DNA of 26,828 nt from Collinsella aerofaciens (GCA_008668235.1 RQCP01000008.1:1-26828), one strand, 5' to 3'; shown: positions 1 to 7,207, numbered from the stretch's first letter. The notes: generated from the sequence alone by a model not told the origin. A program made the numbers and translations.

Positions 1-1
1 C

Positions 2-268
2 GTGCTGCTGGCGATCCCGCCGAAGTACAGCGTCGCGAGCGTCATGGGCTACCTGAAGGGGAAGAGCTCGCTGATGATATTCGACAGGCACGCCAACCTC
101 AAGTACAAGTTCGGCAACAGGAAGTTCTGGGCGGAGGGCTAATACGTGTCCACCGTCGGCCTGAACGAGGCGACGATCGCCAAGTACATCAGGGAGCAGG
201 AGTCCCACGACATCGCGCTGGACAAGCTGAGCGTGAAGGAGTACGAGGACCCCTTCAAGAGGAGGTGA
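2..268 (+). pseudogene. tnpA: IS200-type transposase TnpA, partial, with in-frame stop
   Basis: The frame reads VLLAIPPKYSVASVMGYLKG, then FDRHANLKYKFGNRKFWAEG, a stop, and YVSTVGLNEATIAKYIREQE, ending KEYEDPFKRR. This is the conserved C-terminal half of IS200-group Y1 transposases, which nick and join single-stranded element ends through one tyrosine. The stop is TAA at 140-142, where family members normally have a Tyr codon (TAC/TAT), so one base change explains it. The likely catalytic tyrosine (TAC 185-187, in TIAKYI) lies after the stop, so a truncated product would be inactive. The 5' half of the gene is outside the window. Readthrough or sequencing error are the alternatives. Confidence 0.8.
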
Positions 269-272
269 TCCT

Positions 273-287
273 GCCGGTTCGACCGGC
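273..287 (+). repeat. Small hairpin after the tnpA stop
   Basis: GCCGGT (273-278) pairs with ACCGGC (282-287) around a TCG loop, five bases after the TnpA stop codon. There is no T-run, so this is not a classic terminator. It is the first of several hairpins in the structured 3' tail of the element. Confidence 0.5.
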
Positions 288-295
288 GCGCCACG

Positions 296-428
296 GGTCA
301 AGATGCACTAGGCCTGGACGAAGTCCGGGCCCGCGCCTTTAGACGCGAGCCCGGGGCCCGTGGGTTATACCCTAAGAGCAAACCACCCTTTTTAAGGGTG
401 GTTCTGATTCTCGTAGTTCATCTTGACC
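296..428. repeat. Long-range inverted repeat enclosing nested hairpins
   Basis: GGTCAAGATGCACTA (296-310) is the inverted copy, 14 of 15 bases, of TAGTTCATCTTGACC (414-428). Between the arms lie GGAC-GAA-GTCC, GGGC/CGCG pairing with CGCG/GCCC around CCTTTAGA, GGG-TTATA-CCC, and the 10-bp hairpin at 381-403. Folded as RNA or single-stranded DNA this could form a multi-branched structure closed by the outer stem. It is most simply explained as the structured right end of the insertion element plus flanking DNA, but a structured RNA is possible. Confidence 0.45.
381..403 (+). repeat. Perfect 10-bp hairpin, IS right-end type
   Basis: AACCACCCTT (381-390), loop TTT, AAGGGTGGTT (394-403). A perfect short stem with a T-rich loop downstream of an IS200-type tnpA fits the imperfect or perfect palindrome bound by TnpA. 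It could also act as a transcription terminator in either direction, although no long T-run follows. Confidence 0.65.
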
Positions 429-588
429 ACGGGTTCATTTCAGGCAGGCGACGTTGCTATGGCCCCTCTTTGGTTTTCGATGTTGTATAAGGCAATCGCA
501 ATCGCCTTGAGCTTCTTTAGGGAACTTGAGCAAGAGATATGGCCTGCAGGCGATTGATTAACTCCATTCGTTTTGGTTACAAAAAAAT
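411..588. other. Intergenic stretch upstream of the flavoprotein gene
   Basis: No convincing gene is seen here. CTTGAGC occurs twice in direct orientation (506-512 and 525-531, 19 bp apart), which could be a regulator site. TTGATT near 553 is a possible -35 but has no clear -10 partner. A minus-strand frame covering this stretch is antisense to the flavoprotein gene further on and looks like a shadow. Confidence 0.4.
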
Positions 589-608
589 ATGCCGCGCGCC
601 TGCGGCAT
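589..608. repeat. GC-rich hairpin beside the ribosome binding site
   Basis: ATGCCGC (589-595) and GCGGCAT (602-608) form a perfect 7-bp stem. It touches the Shine-Dalgarno AAGGAGGG (610-617) of the next gene and is preceded by seven A residues. Read on the minus strand this is a hairpin plus T-run, i.e. terminator-like. In the plus-strand mRNA it could affect access to the ribosome binding site. Confidence 0.5.
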
Positions 609-625
609 GAAGGAGGGAGATTTCT

Positions 626-1156
626 ATGAATATCGTTGTGTTGAGTGGCAGCCCGCGTAAGGGCGCCAATACCGACACCATGGTCGAGGCGTTTGCCGAG
701 ACCGCGCGTGAGGGTGGCAATACGGTCGAGGTCGTCCGCGTTGCCAGCAAAAAGATCGCCGGCTGCTTGGGATGCCGGTACTGCTTCGCCCATGAGGGCA
801 CCTGTGTGCAGAAGGATGACATGGCCAACGTGATCGAGTCGCTGAAAGACGCAGATATGGTCGTCTTCGCCTCGCCTATCTACTGGTTCGATATCACCGC
901 GCAGGAAAAGGCCGCCATCGACCGCCTGTACGCCTTCGGTGCTACGGGCTTCCCGTTCACCAAGACGGCCCTTTTGCTCGATAGCCACAGCGAGGGCGTC
1001 TATGATGCGGCGATCGCTATGTACAAGTCAACCTGCGCGTACTGCAAGTGGGAGGACCAGGGCATTGTCACCATCAGCGGTATGACCGAGCGCGACAGCA
1101 TGGCCTCCTCGCCCAAGTTGGAAGAGGTGCGAGAGCTCGCTTGCAAGCTCTCTTAA
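626..1156 (+). CDS. Flavodoxin-fold iron-sulfur flavoprotein / NADPH-dependent FMN reductase-like protein
   Basis: This 176-residue protein has the flavodoxin-like fold of the NADPH-dependent FMN reductase superfamily. The N-terminal GSPRKGANTDTM (residues 8-19) is the flavin phosphate-binding loop, and FASPIYWFD (about residues 80-90) is the second flavin-contact motif. Cys47, Cys50, Cys53 and Cys60 give a C-x2-C-x2-C-x6-C pattern resembling the compact cluster motif of iron-sulfur flavoproteins, so it may carry a 4Fe-4S centre as well as FMN and move electrons between a cytosolic donor and an unknown acceptor. The start is supported by AAGGAGGG eight bases upstream. It appears monocistronic and converges on the ATPase gene downstream. 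The physiological substrate cannot be told from sequence. If the cysteines do not bind iron, it is a plain NAD(P)H flavin or quinone reductase. Confidence 0.85.
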   Translation: MNIVVLSGSPRKGANTDTMVEAFAETAREGGNTVEVVRVASKKIAGCLGCRYCFAHEGTCVQKDDMANVIESLKDADMVVFASPIYWFDITAQEKAAIDRLYAFGATGFPFTKTALLLDSHSEGVYDAAIAMYKSTCAYCKWEDQGIVTISGMTERDSMASSPKLEEVRELACKLS

Positions 1157-1167
1157 GGCAAGAAGAG

Positions 1168-1234
1168 CGCATGGCAATCGATGTTGGTGGAAATGCTTGC
1201 TGTCCTTACCGAGAGGAATGCTGATTGCCATGCG
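1168..1234. repeat. 12-bp inverted repeat between convergent genes
   Basis: CGCATGGCAATC (1168-1179) and GATTGCCATGCG (1223-1234) are perfect inverted copies separated by 43 bases. The pair sits between the ends of the flavoprotein gene (+) and the ATPase gene (-). It could be a bidirectional termination or mRNA-stabilising structure, or the ends of a tiny mobile or decayed repeat; no T-run follows either arm. Confidence 0.6.
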
Positions 1235-1263
1235 TTGATGCTTCCGCGGACAATTCCGTCGTG

Positions 1264-2358
1264 CTAAAACGCCTTCTCGTTCAAGAATTCCCTGAACGCG
1301 GGAATGTCAAAGCCAACGAGACCACGCCCGCGCTCTCCGATGACGCCGTCCTCGAGGAGGCGGCGTTTGTATTGGCTTGCGTAGTTGCTGGCGACGCCCA
1401 TGCGTTTGGCTATCTCCGAGACCCTGCTGGGGCCAGAATCGGGCAGCATCGCGAGCAAAAACTCAATGTCTTTATCGGAAAGCTCCTGATAGGTCGTTTC
1501 GAGAATTCGATCGCGCAGTTCCATGCGGGCAAGCAGAGAACCCTGCTGCACATCAGGTGCACTGATTTTGGGCGAGTTCTCCGAAACATCCCATGTGCGA
1601 TATCCGACGAGCTGCATCATATAGGGAAATCCGTCGACGGCCTTCACGGCATCCTCGAGCGCTTCTGGCGTGATTGAGCGGCCTCCGGCCTCAACGGTTT
1701 TGCGGAATGCGTTTGCAATTTCAACGTCAGTGATTCGTCCCAACTGATGATATTGGGAACGCCTGAGGAACGAGACGGAATCGTTACGCAGCAACGCCGA
1801 TACTTTGTAGGGCAGTCCTGCCATGAGTAGGGCAACTTTTTTACCTTCGCGTACAAAGTGCTGGTAAACAGAGGCAAATTGAAGCATTTCTTCGAGATCG
1901 ACGGTGACTTCATCGATGGTGATGAGAAGTCCGATGTCATGTTTTTCGAGTTGCTTAAAGATGCCATTCATGCGCGTGCGCCAGTTGCCCTGAGCCTCTT
2001 GAGCATATGTCCAATCGATGCCCACTGGGCCAATTTGAACACCGTTTATGCGCGCGTGAGGCTGTGAGAGGTAGCTATCTGCGGCTTCTTTGGTTCGCTC
2101 GATAATATCTTCGAGCATGCCTGGCATGGCGGAGACATTTGCTGCGATCCAGTCGTGTTCAAGCGCCGTTTCTGAAAGGAGCGAGAGAAGCGCCGTCTTG
2201 CCCGTTCCCCTTGCGCCAGTAAAAATGGTCGACAGGTTGGGATCTCCCGGGCCGTTGATAAAGCCACGGTTGATGTCACGCAGGATATGCTCGCGACCCG
2301 CTAGAAAGGGAGGGACGCTTCCGAACGTCGGGGTAAAGGGGTTCTTGCTGTACTCCAT
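1264..2358 (-). CDS. AAA-type ATPase with C-terminal winged-helix domain
   Basis: This 364-residue protein resembles the archaeal-type/STAND-like ATPases common in Coriobacteriia. The P-loop is GARGTGKT (residues 48-55), Walker B is LLITIDE (144-150) and MAGLP (about 177-181) sits where a sensor strand would be. The C-terminal 65 residues (SDKDIEFLLAML, then SRVSEIAKRMGV and YKRRLLEDGVIGE) look like a winged helix-turn-helix. It probably binds DNA or a partner in an ATP-dependent way; the actual role is unknown. The start at 2358 is chosen over an upstream in-frame ATG because AAAGGAGC lies directly before it and the upstream stretch is the 19-bp repeat array. A decayed paralogue of residues about 42-113 lies at 16855-17093. 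Confidence 0.8.
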   Translation of the reverse strand: MEYSKNPFTPTFGSVPPFLAGREHILRDINRGFINGPGDPNLSTIFTGARGTGKTALLSLLSETALEHDWIAANVSAMPGMLEDIIERTKEAADSYLSQPHARINGVQIGPVGIDWTYAQEAQGNWRTRMNGIFKQLEKHDIGLLITIDEVTVDLEEMLQFASVYQHFVREGKKVALLMAGLPYKVSALLRNDSVSFLRRSQYHQLGRITDVEIANAFRKTVEAGGRSITPEALEDAVKAVDGFPYMMQLVGYRTWDVSENSPKISAPDVQQGSLLARMELRDRILETTYQELSDKDIEFLLAMLPDSGPSRVSEIAKRMGVASNYASQYKRRLLEDGVIGERGRGLVGFDIPAFREFLNEKAF

Positions 2359-2370
2359 GGTAGCTCCTTT

Positions 2371-2427
2371 GCAAGTTTTGCTAATTTTTGCAAGTTTTGC
2401 TAACTTTTGCAAGTTTTGCTAACGACT
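2371..2427. promoter_or_regulatory. Three 19-bp tandem repeats upstream of the ATPase gene
   Basis: The unit GCAAGTTTTGCTAA plus five variable bases occurs at 2371-2389, 2390-2408 and 2409-2427, with the 14-base core identical each time. The array begins immediately upstream of the Shine-Dalgarno of the minus-strand ATPase gene. One unit per 19 bp puts repeats on roughly the same DNA face every two turns. The likely reading is a multi-site operator, perhaps bound by the ATPase's own winged helix; replication iterons are less likely since no replication gene is nearby. Confidence 0.7.
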
Positions 2428-2465
2428 GACCAAAGGGCATCGAAGCAGTGACGCTGACATTTTTT

Positions 2466-2501
2466 ACGCAGAAAAATAAGCAGAAATCAATTTATCTGCG
2501 T
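2466..2501. repeat. ACGCAGA inverted repeat with an internal GCAGAAA copy
   Basis: ACGCAGA (2466-2472) pairs with TCTGCGT (2495-2501), and a further GCAGAAA lies between them (2480-2486). The stretch is AT-rich, between the ATPase repeats and the topoisomerase terminator, and may hold the ATPase promoter or another operator. No clean -35/-10 pair could be assigned. Confidence 0.45.
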
Positions 2502-2517
2502 TAAATAATAGTTGAGA

Positions 2518-2568
2518 AGAAAAACGACGAGTCCCGGGCGCAATGCCGTTGCGTTCCGGGCCTCGTCG
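2518..2568 (-). terminator. Rho-independent terminator of the topoisomerase operon
   Basis: On the minus strand CGACGAG-G-CCCGG (from 2568 down) pairs with CCGGG-A-CTCGTCG (ending at 2525). The inner bases CGCAA/TTGCG extend the stem, and TTTTTC follows. It lies 37 bases after the stop of the A-subunit gene and is well placed to end that operon. Confidence 0.85.
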
Positions 2569-2604
2569 CTTTGCGAAGTATCTAACGATCTCGTTGCCGT
2601 CGTC

Positions 2605-4845
2605 CTAGTCAAACAAACTCGGCATGTCGTTTTCCTTCATGAGGGCGCCAGTGGAGGGTAGGCTCTGCGCGGTGAACTTCTCGGCCGAGACGCCGGCGCC
2701 AAGGATCTCCTCGGTCGTGCCGACGGTGGTGACCGAGCGGCCCTTCTTGGCCGTAAAGGCCTGGACGCCCTGCGTGTTGGTGGTCGTCTTGGTCTTGAGC
2801 AGCGACGTGTTGAAGTTCATCAGGCGATAGTCGCTCGAGACCAGCGCGATGTCGCGATCTTCCTTGAGCACCTGGGCATACAGCAGCTTGCTGCCGCCGT
2901 AGATGGCGTTCTTGAGGCGCTTGCGGTTGGTCTTGGTGACGTATCCGGCAAGTGCGACGCGCACCACGCGGCCGTTCTCAAAGACGAACAGCACGTCGGC
3001 CTTATAGTCCTCGGGGTCGATGACCCAGATGACGCTCTCGTCGGGTTCCATCTCAAGATCGGTCGGCAGGTACGAGCCCAGCTGGGCCGACTTGGTGTCC
3101 TCAAACGCCGCGACCTTGCATTTGTACACCTGGCTCTTGTTGGTAAAGACCAGCAGCTCGTGGGTGTTGGAGGACGGGAACTCGATAAAGGGTTTGTCGC
3201 CGTCCTTGTACTTGAGCGTGGTCGCCTTCTTGAGCACGCGGTCCGTCATCTTCTTAAGGTAGCCATCGCGCGAGAGCATGATGGTCACCGGGTACTCCTC
3301 GACCTCGGGCTCCAAGCTTACCTCGATAACCTCATGGGGCTCGATCCTGCCCGTGCGACGCGGCATCACATATTTCTTGTTGACCGCGGCCAGCTCGTCG
3401 CTGATGACCTTCTTGATGTTCTCCTCGCTGGAGAGGATCTCCTCAAGCTCGGCAATCTCGCCCTCGAGCTTGGCGATGTCCTTGGTGCGGTTGAGGATGT
3501 ACTCTTCGTTAATGTTGCGGAGCTTGAGCTCGGCAACAAACTCGGCTTGGGTCTCGTCGATGTCGAAACCCTTCATAAGGTTGGGCACGACCTCGGCTTC
3601 AAGCTTGGTGCCACGGATGATGGCGATGGCCTTGTCGATGTCGAGCAAGATTGCCTCGAGGCCGTGCAGCAGGTGCAGGCGCTCGGACTTTTTGCCCAGG
3701 TCAAAGTTAATGCGGCGACGCGTGGACTCAATACGCCATTTGACCCACTCGTGCAGAATCTGGCGCACGCCCATAACACGGGGATAGCCGTCGACGAGCA
3801 CGTTGAAGTTGCACGAGAACGAATCCTGCAGCGTGGTCGAGCGATAGAGCTTGGCCATGAGTTTGTCGGGGTCGACACCGCGCTTAAGGTCGATGGCGAT
3901 GCGCAAGCCCGAGAGGTCGGTTTCGTCGCGGATGTCAGCAATCTCCTTGACCTTGCCCTCCTTGGAGAGCTTGACGATGCGCTCGATGATGACATCGGTC
4001 TTGGTGGTGTAGGGAATCTCGTAGACCTCGATAATGCGCTCTTCGGGAATCCAGCGCCAGCGGGAGCGGATCTGGAAGCTGCCAAGGCCGGTCTCGATAA
4101 TCTTTTCCATCTCCTCGCGGCGGTAGATGATCTCGCCGCCGGTCGAGAAGTCGGGCATGGGCATGTACTCGAGCAGATCGCAGTCGGGATCCTTGAGGTA
4201 ATGCATCGTGGCAGTACAGACCTCGTTGAGGTTGAAACCGCAGATGTCGGACGCCATAGCGACGCCGATGCCCTTGTTGGCCGAGACGAGGATGTTGGGG
4301 AATGTGGTGGGTAGCAGGCGCGGCTCCTTCATGGCGCCGTCGTAGCTGTCGACGAAGTCGACCGGATCCTTGTCGATGTCCTTGAAGATCTCGGCGCTGA
4401 TGGGGGAGAGCTTGGCCTCGGTGTAACGCGAGGCGGCGTAGCTCAGGTCGCCCGAATAGTACTTGCCAAAGTTGCCCTTCGACTCCACGAAGGGCGCAAG
4501 CAGCGCTTCGTTGCCCGTCGCCAGACGCACCATCGTCTCGTAGATCGCGGCATCGCCGTGCGGGTTGAGCTTCATGGTCTGGCCCACGATGTTGGCGCTC
4601 TTCTGGCGCTCGCCCTTGAGCAGACCCATCTTGTACATGGTGTAGAGCAGCTTGCGGTGCGAGGGCTTAAAGCCGTCGATCTCGGGGAACGCACGCGAGA
4701 CGTTGACGCTCATGGCGTAGGGCATGTAGTTGACCTCGAGCGTCTGCGTGATCGGCTGATCGGTGACCTCGGAGTGCAGGCCGATGACGTTCTCGGCGTT
4801 AACCTGCTTTTTCTTTGGCTGGTTCTTCGTCTTCTTCTTTGCCAC
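2605..4845 (-). CDS. parC: Type IIA DNA topoisomerase, A subunit (ParC/GyrA-like)
   Basis: This 746-residue protein is the DNA breakage-reunion subunit of a type IIA topoisomerase; it cuts and rejoins both strands, pairing with the ATPase subunit encoded just upstream. A Lys-rich N terminus (MAKKKTKNQPKKK) precedes the winged-helix core. DGFKPSHRKLLYTM (57-70) is the variant of the usual DG-x-KP-x-RR motif, and SRYTEAKL (139-146) holds the catalytic Tyr141. A coiled-coil tower (about 430-490) and a reduced C-terminal beta-propeller (about 500-725) follow. No GyrA box (QRRGGKG) was seen, which argues for a topoisomerase IV-type decatenase rather than gyrase. The B gene ends 45 bases upstream, so the pair is an operon. 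The symbol is used by analogy; the subfamily is divergent. Confidence 0.88.
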   Translation of the reverse strand: MAKKKTKNQPKKKQVNAENVIGLHSEVTDQPITQTLEVNYMPYAMSVNVSRAFPEIDGFKPSHRKLLYTMYKMGLLKGERQKSANIVGQTMKLNPHGDAAIYETMVRLATGNEALLAPFVESKGNFGKYYSGDLSYAASRYTEAKLSPISAEIFKDIDKDPVDFVDSYDGAMKEPRLLPTTFPNILVSANKGIGVAMASDICGFNLNEVCTATMHYLKDPDCDLLEYMPMPDFSTGGEIIYRREEMEKIIETGLGSFQIRSRWRWIPEERIIEVYEIPYTTKTDVIIERIVKLSKEGKVKEIADIRDETDLSGLRIAIDLKRGVDPDKLMAKLYRSTTLQDSFSCNFNVLVDGYPRVMGVRQILHEWVKWRIESTRRRINFDLGKKSERLHLLHGLEAILLDIDKAIAIIRGTKLEAEVVPNLMKGFDIDETQAEFVAELKLRNINEEYILNRTKDIAKLEGEIAELEEILSSEENIKKVISDELAAVNKKYVMPRRTGRIEPHEVIEVSLEPEVEEYPVTIMLSRDGYLKKMTDRVLKKATTLKYKDGDKPFIEFPSSNTHELLVFTNKSQVYKCKVAAFEDTKSAQLGSYLPTDLEMEPDESVIWVIDPEDYKADVLFVFENGRVVRVALAGYVTKTNRKRLKNAIYGGSKLLYAQVLKEDRDIALVSSDYRLMNFNTSLLKTKTTTNTQGVQAFTAKKGRSVTTVGTTEEILGAGVSAEKFTAQSLPSTGALMKENDMPSLFD

Positions 4846-4890
4846 GATATCCTCTTGAACTTCTTATGAGCCGTCGTTATCGATTTGCTG

Positions 4891-6888
4891 CTACTGCAGG
4901 TCCAGCTGGTCCAGGTATTCCTTGCCGTGCTCGGAGATATGGCGCTTGCGGCCTGCCTCGTCGTTGCCCAGCAACAGGTTGAACATGGTCTCCATCTTGG
5001 TGACGTCCTCGGGTTCAACCTTGATCAGGCGACGTGTCTCGGGGTTCATGGTGGTGAGCCACATCATGTCCGGATCGTTCTCACCAAGACCCTTGGAGCG
5101 GTTGATGGAACACTTCTGGTCGCCGATCTCTTTGAGGATGCCGTTCTTCTCGAGCTCGGTGTAGGCAAAGTAGGTCTTTTCTTTGCAGTTGATCTCGTAG
5201 AGCGGCGACTCGGCGATATACACGTAACCCTCGTCGATAAGTGTAGGCACCAGGCGGTAGAGCATGGTGAGCACGAGCGTGCGGATGTGATAACCGTCGA
5301 CGTCGGCGTCCGTACAGATGATGACCTTGTTCCAGTTGAGGTTGTCCAGGTCGAAGGCGCCAAGGTTCTTGATGCGCTTGTCTTTGATTTCCACGCCGCA
5401 GCCCAGTACGCGCATGAGGTCCATGATGATGTCGGACTTAAAGATGCGCGGATAGTCCTCCTTCAGGCAGTTGAGGATTTTGCCTCGGACGGGCATGACG
5501 CCCTGGAACTCGGCATCGCGCGACGTACGAATGGCGCCTGCTGCCGAGTCGCCCTCTACGATATAGATCTCGCGACGGCTCTTGTCCTTGGAGCGGCAGT
5601 CGATGAACTTCTGCACTCGGTTGGCCATGTCGGTCTTCTGCTGCAGGTTGGTCTTGATGCTCTGGCGCGTTTTCTCGGCATTCTCGCGTGAACGCTTGTT
5701 GATGAGCACCTGCTCCATAATCTTATTGGCGGCGTCCTTGTTCTCGATCAAGTAGGTCGAGAGGCGCTCCTTAAAGAAGGCAGTCATGGCCTGCTGGATA
5801 AAGCGGTTATTGATGGCCTTCTTGGTCTGGTTTTCGTAGGACGTTTGGGTGGAGAAGCAGTTGGTCACCAGCACCAGGCAGTCCTGGACGTCTTGCCATT
5901 TAATGCCGCTCTCGTTTTTGTTGTATTTGCCCTGTTGCTTGATGTAGGCATCGATGGCGCTAGTGAGGGCGCTGCGGGCGGCCTTCTCGGGCGAACCGCC
6001 GTTCTCGAGCCAGGATGAGTTGTGGTAGTACTCCTGCATCGTGAAGGTGCGCGAGAAGCACATGCACGCGGTGATCTTTACGTTGTAGTCGGGCAGGTCC
6101 TCGCGATCGCGACCGCGACGGTCGGCCTCGATAAAGAAGGGCTCGGTAAGGTAGTCGGTACCGACCTTCTCGAGCACATAGTCCTCGATGCCCTTGGGGT
6201 AGCAAAAGTCCTCTTCGGAAAACTCGCCATCGTCGCCCTCAATGCGCAGGCGGAAGGTCACGTTGGCGTTGACCACGGCTTGACGGCGCATGGTCTCGCG
6301 ATACCAATCGTGGGGAATGCTAATCGAGGTAAAGACCTCAAGATCGGGGCGCCACTTGATGGTGGTGCCGGTGCGGTTCTCGTCGCTGGGCTCAATCTCG
6401 AGTGCCTTCTTTTTGGCACCGACGACCTTGCCTTTTTTAAAGTGCAGGGAGTACTTGTTACCGTCACGCCAGACGGTGACGTCCATGTACTCGGAAGCGT
6501 ACTGGGTCGCGCAGGAGCCCAGGCCGTTGGTGCCGAGCGAGAAGTCGTAGTCGCCGCCCTGGTTGTTGTTATACTTGCCACCGGCGTAGAGCTCGCAGAA
6601 GACGAGCTCCCAGTTAAAGCGCTTCTCGGAAGGGTTCCAGTCGAGCGGGCAGCCACGGCCATTGTCCTCTACCTGGATAGAGCCATCGCGAAAGGCGGTA
6701 AGGGTGATGAGCTTGCCGTAGCCCTGGCGCGCCTCGTCAACGGCGTTGGACAAGATCTCGAAGGCGGCATGCGCGCAGCCGTCGAGCCCGTCCGAGCCAA
6801 AGATGACGGCGGGGCGCAGGCGTACGCGCTCCTCGTCCTTGAGCTGGCGGATACTGTCGTTACCATAGTTTGCGGTGTTTTTTGCCAT
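4891..6888 (-). CDS. parE: Type IIA DNA topoisomerase, B subunit (ParE/GyrB-like ATPase)
   Basis: This 665-residue protein provides the ATPase and TOPRIM parts of the topoisomerase. The GHKL nucleotide site shows Glu44 in FEILSNAVDEA, the Mg-binding EDNGRG (74-79) and the ATP lid GTNGLGS (119-125). QTK (354-356) is the transducer loop reaching the gamma phosphate. The TOPRIM acid motifs are IVEGDSAAGA (443-452) and CTDADVDGYHI (525-535), with PVRGKILN between them. EGDSAAGAI differs from the usual EGDSAGG, marking a divergent branch distinct from the main gyrase. The start is supported by AAAGGAG 14 bases upstream, a rather long spacing. It leads the two-gene operon read toward 2605. Confidence 0.88.
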   Translation of the reverse strand: MAKNTANYGNDSIRQLKDEERVRLRPAVIFGSDGLDGCAHAAFEILSNAVDEARQGYGKLITLTAFRDGSIQVEDNGRGCPLDWNPSEKRFNWELVFCELYAGGKYNNNQGGDYDFSLGTNGLGSCATQYASEYMDVTVWRDGNKYSLHFKKGKVVGAKKKALEIEPSDENRTGTTIKWRPDLEVFTSISIPHDWYRETMRRQAVVNANVTFRLRIEGDDGEFSEEDFCYPKGIEDYVLEKVGTDYLTEPFFIEADRRGRDREDLPDYNVKITACMCFSRTFTMQEYYHNSSWLENGGSPEKAARSALTSAIDAYIKQQGKYNKNESGIKWQDVQDCLVLVTNCFSTQTSYENQTKKAINNRFIQQAMTAFFKERLSTYLIENKDAANKIMEQVLINKRSRENAEKTRQSIKTNLQQKTDMANRVQKFIDCRSKDKSRREIYIVEGDSAAGAIRTSRDAEFQGVMPVRGKILNCLKEDYPRIFKSDIIMDLMRVLGCGVEIKDKRIKNLGAFDLDNLNWNKVIICTDADVDGYHIRTLVLTMLYRLVPTLIDEGYVYIAESPLYEINCKEKTYFAYTELEKNGILKEIGDQKCSINRSKGLGENDPDMMWLTTMNPETRRLIKVEPEDVTKMETMFNLLLGNDEAGRKRHISEHGKEYLDQLDLQ

Positions 6889-7020
6889 ACTCGCTCTCTC
6901 GGTGCTCCTTTGCTGCGTTTAAGTCATATAGATAGTCAAGGTAGCATAGCCCAGCCCACAGACGATTCCACCCAACACGAAATCCATCGAACAATCGTTC
7001 GGAGTACGAAGGAGATTCAT

Positions 7021-7057
7021 TTACTCGGACAAAACCGAGTCGGCTCTGTCCGAGTAA
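7021..7057. repeat. 11-bp perfect inverted repeat in the divergent region
   Basis: TTACTCGGACA (7021-7031) and TGTCCGAGTAA (7047-7057) are perfect inverted arms around a 15-base centre containing CCGAGTCGG. It lies about 130 bases upstream of the minus-strand topoisomerase operon and 150 upstream of the XRE gene. It could be an operator for a dimeric regulator or a cruciform. It is not followed by a T-run, so a terminator is unlikely. Confidence 0.6.
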
Positions 7058-7096
7058 GTTTGAATAGCGAATCGAAAATGGTATGTCTGCATGGCG

Positions 7097-7167
7097 ATGA
7101 CAGACATGGTTTTCATAATGACAGATATAGTTGACATCCTTTGATGGATGCAATATATTTCTGTCAT
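7097..7167. promoter_or_regulatory. Three ATGACAGA boxes around the XRE promoter
   Basis: ATGACAGACAT (7097-7107) and ATGACAGATAT (7118-7128) are direct copies 21 bp apart, and CTGTCAT (7161-7167) is an inverted copy next to the -10. ATGTCTG at 7083-7089 adds an inverted half-site to the first box. Two boxes flank the -35 and one touches the start region. This would suit autoregulation by the XRE protein, though the binding protein is inferred. Confidence 0.5.
7131..7159 (+). promoter_or_regulatory. Sigma-A type promoter of the XRE/membrane-protein pair
   Basis: TTGACA at 7131-7136 and TATATT at 7154-7159 with a 17-base spacer give a near-consensus vegetative promoter. Transcription would start near 7166, leaving a leader of about 40 bases with the ribosome site GAAAGGAA just before the ATG at 7208. 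Confidence 0.8.
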
Positions 7168-7207
7168 GTTGCAACGGATATTTGTCCATTACCACGAAAG
7201 GAACTTT

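Larger units (their letters stand above)
1..410 (+). mobile_element. 3' part of an IS200/IS605-type insertion element
   Basis: The left edge of the window lies inside a small single-strand-transposing element. It contains the end of a Y1 (HUH) transposase frame followed by a non-coding tail. The tail ends in a perfect 10-bp hairpin with a TTT loop (381-403), the type of subterminal structure TnpA recognises at the right end. The exact right boundary is not certain; it is placed near 403-410 from the hairpin position. The left end lies outside the window. Codon use here (AGG, GGG rich) differs from the neighbouring host genes. Confidence 0.75.

Noticed and set aside
3160..4314. 384-residue plus-strand frame
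   Set aside because: It is fully antisense to the topoisomerase A gene, with composition set by the opposite strand's codons and no ribosome site.
6022..7134. 370-residue plus-strand frame
   Set aside because: It is antisense to the topoisomerase B gene and runs through the divergent promoter region.
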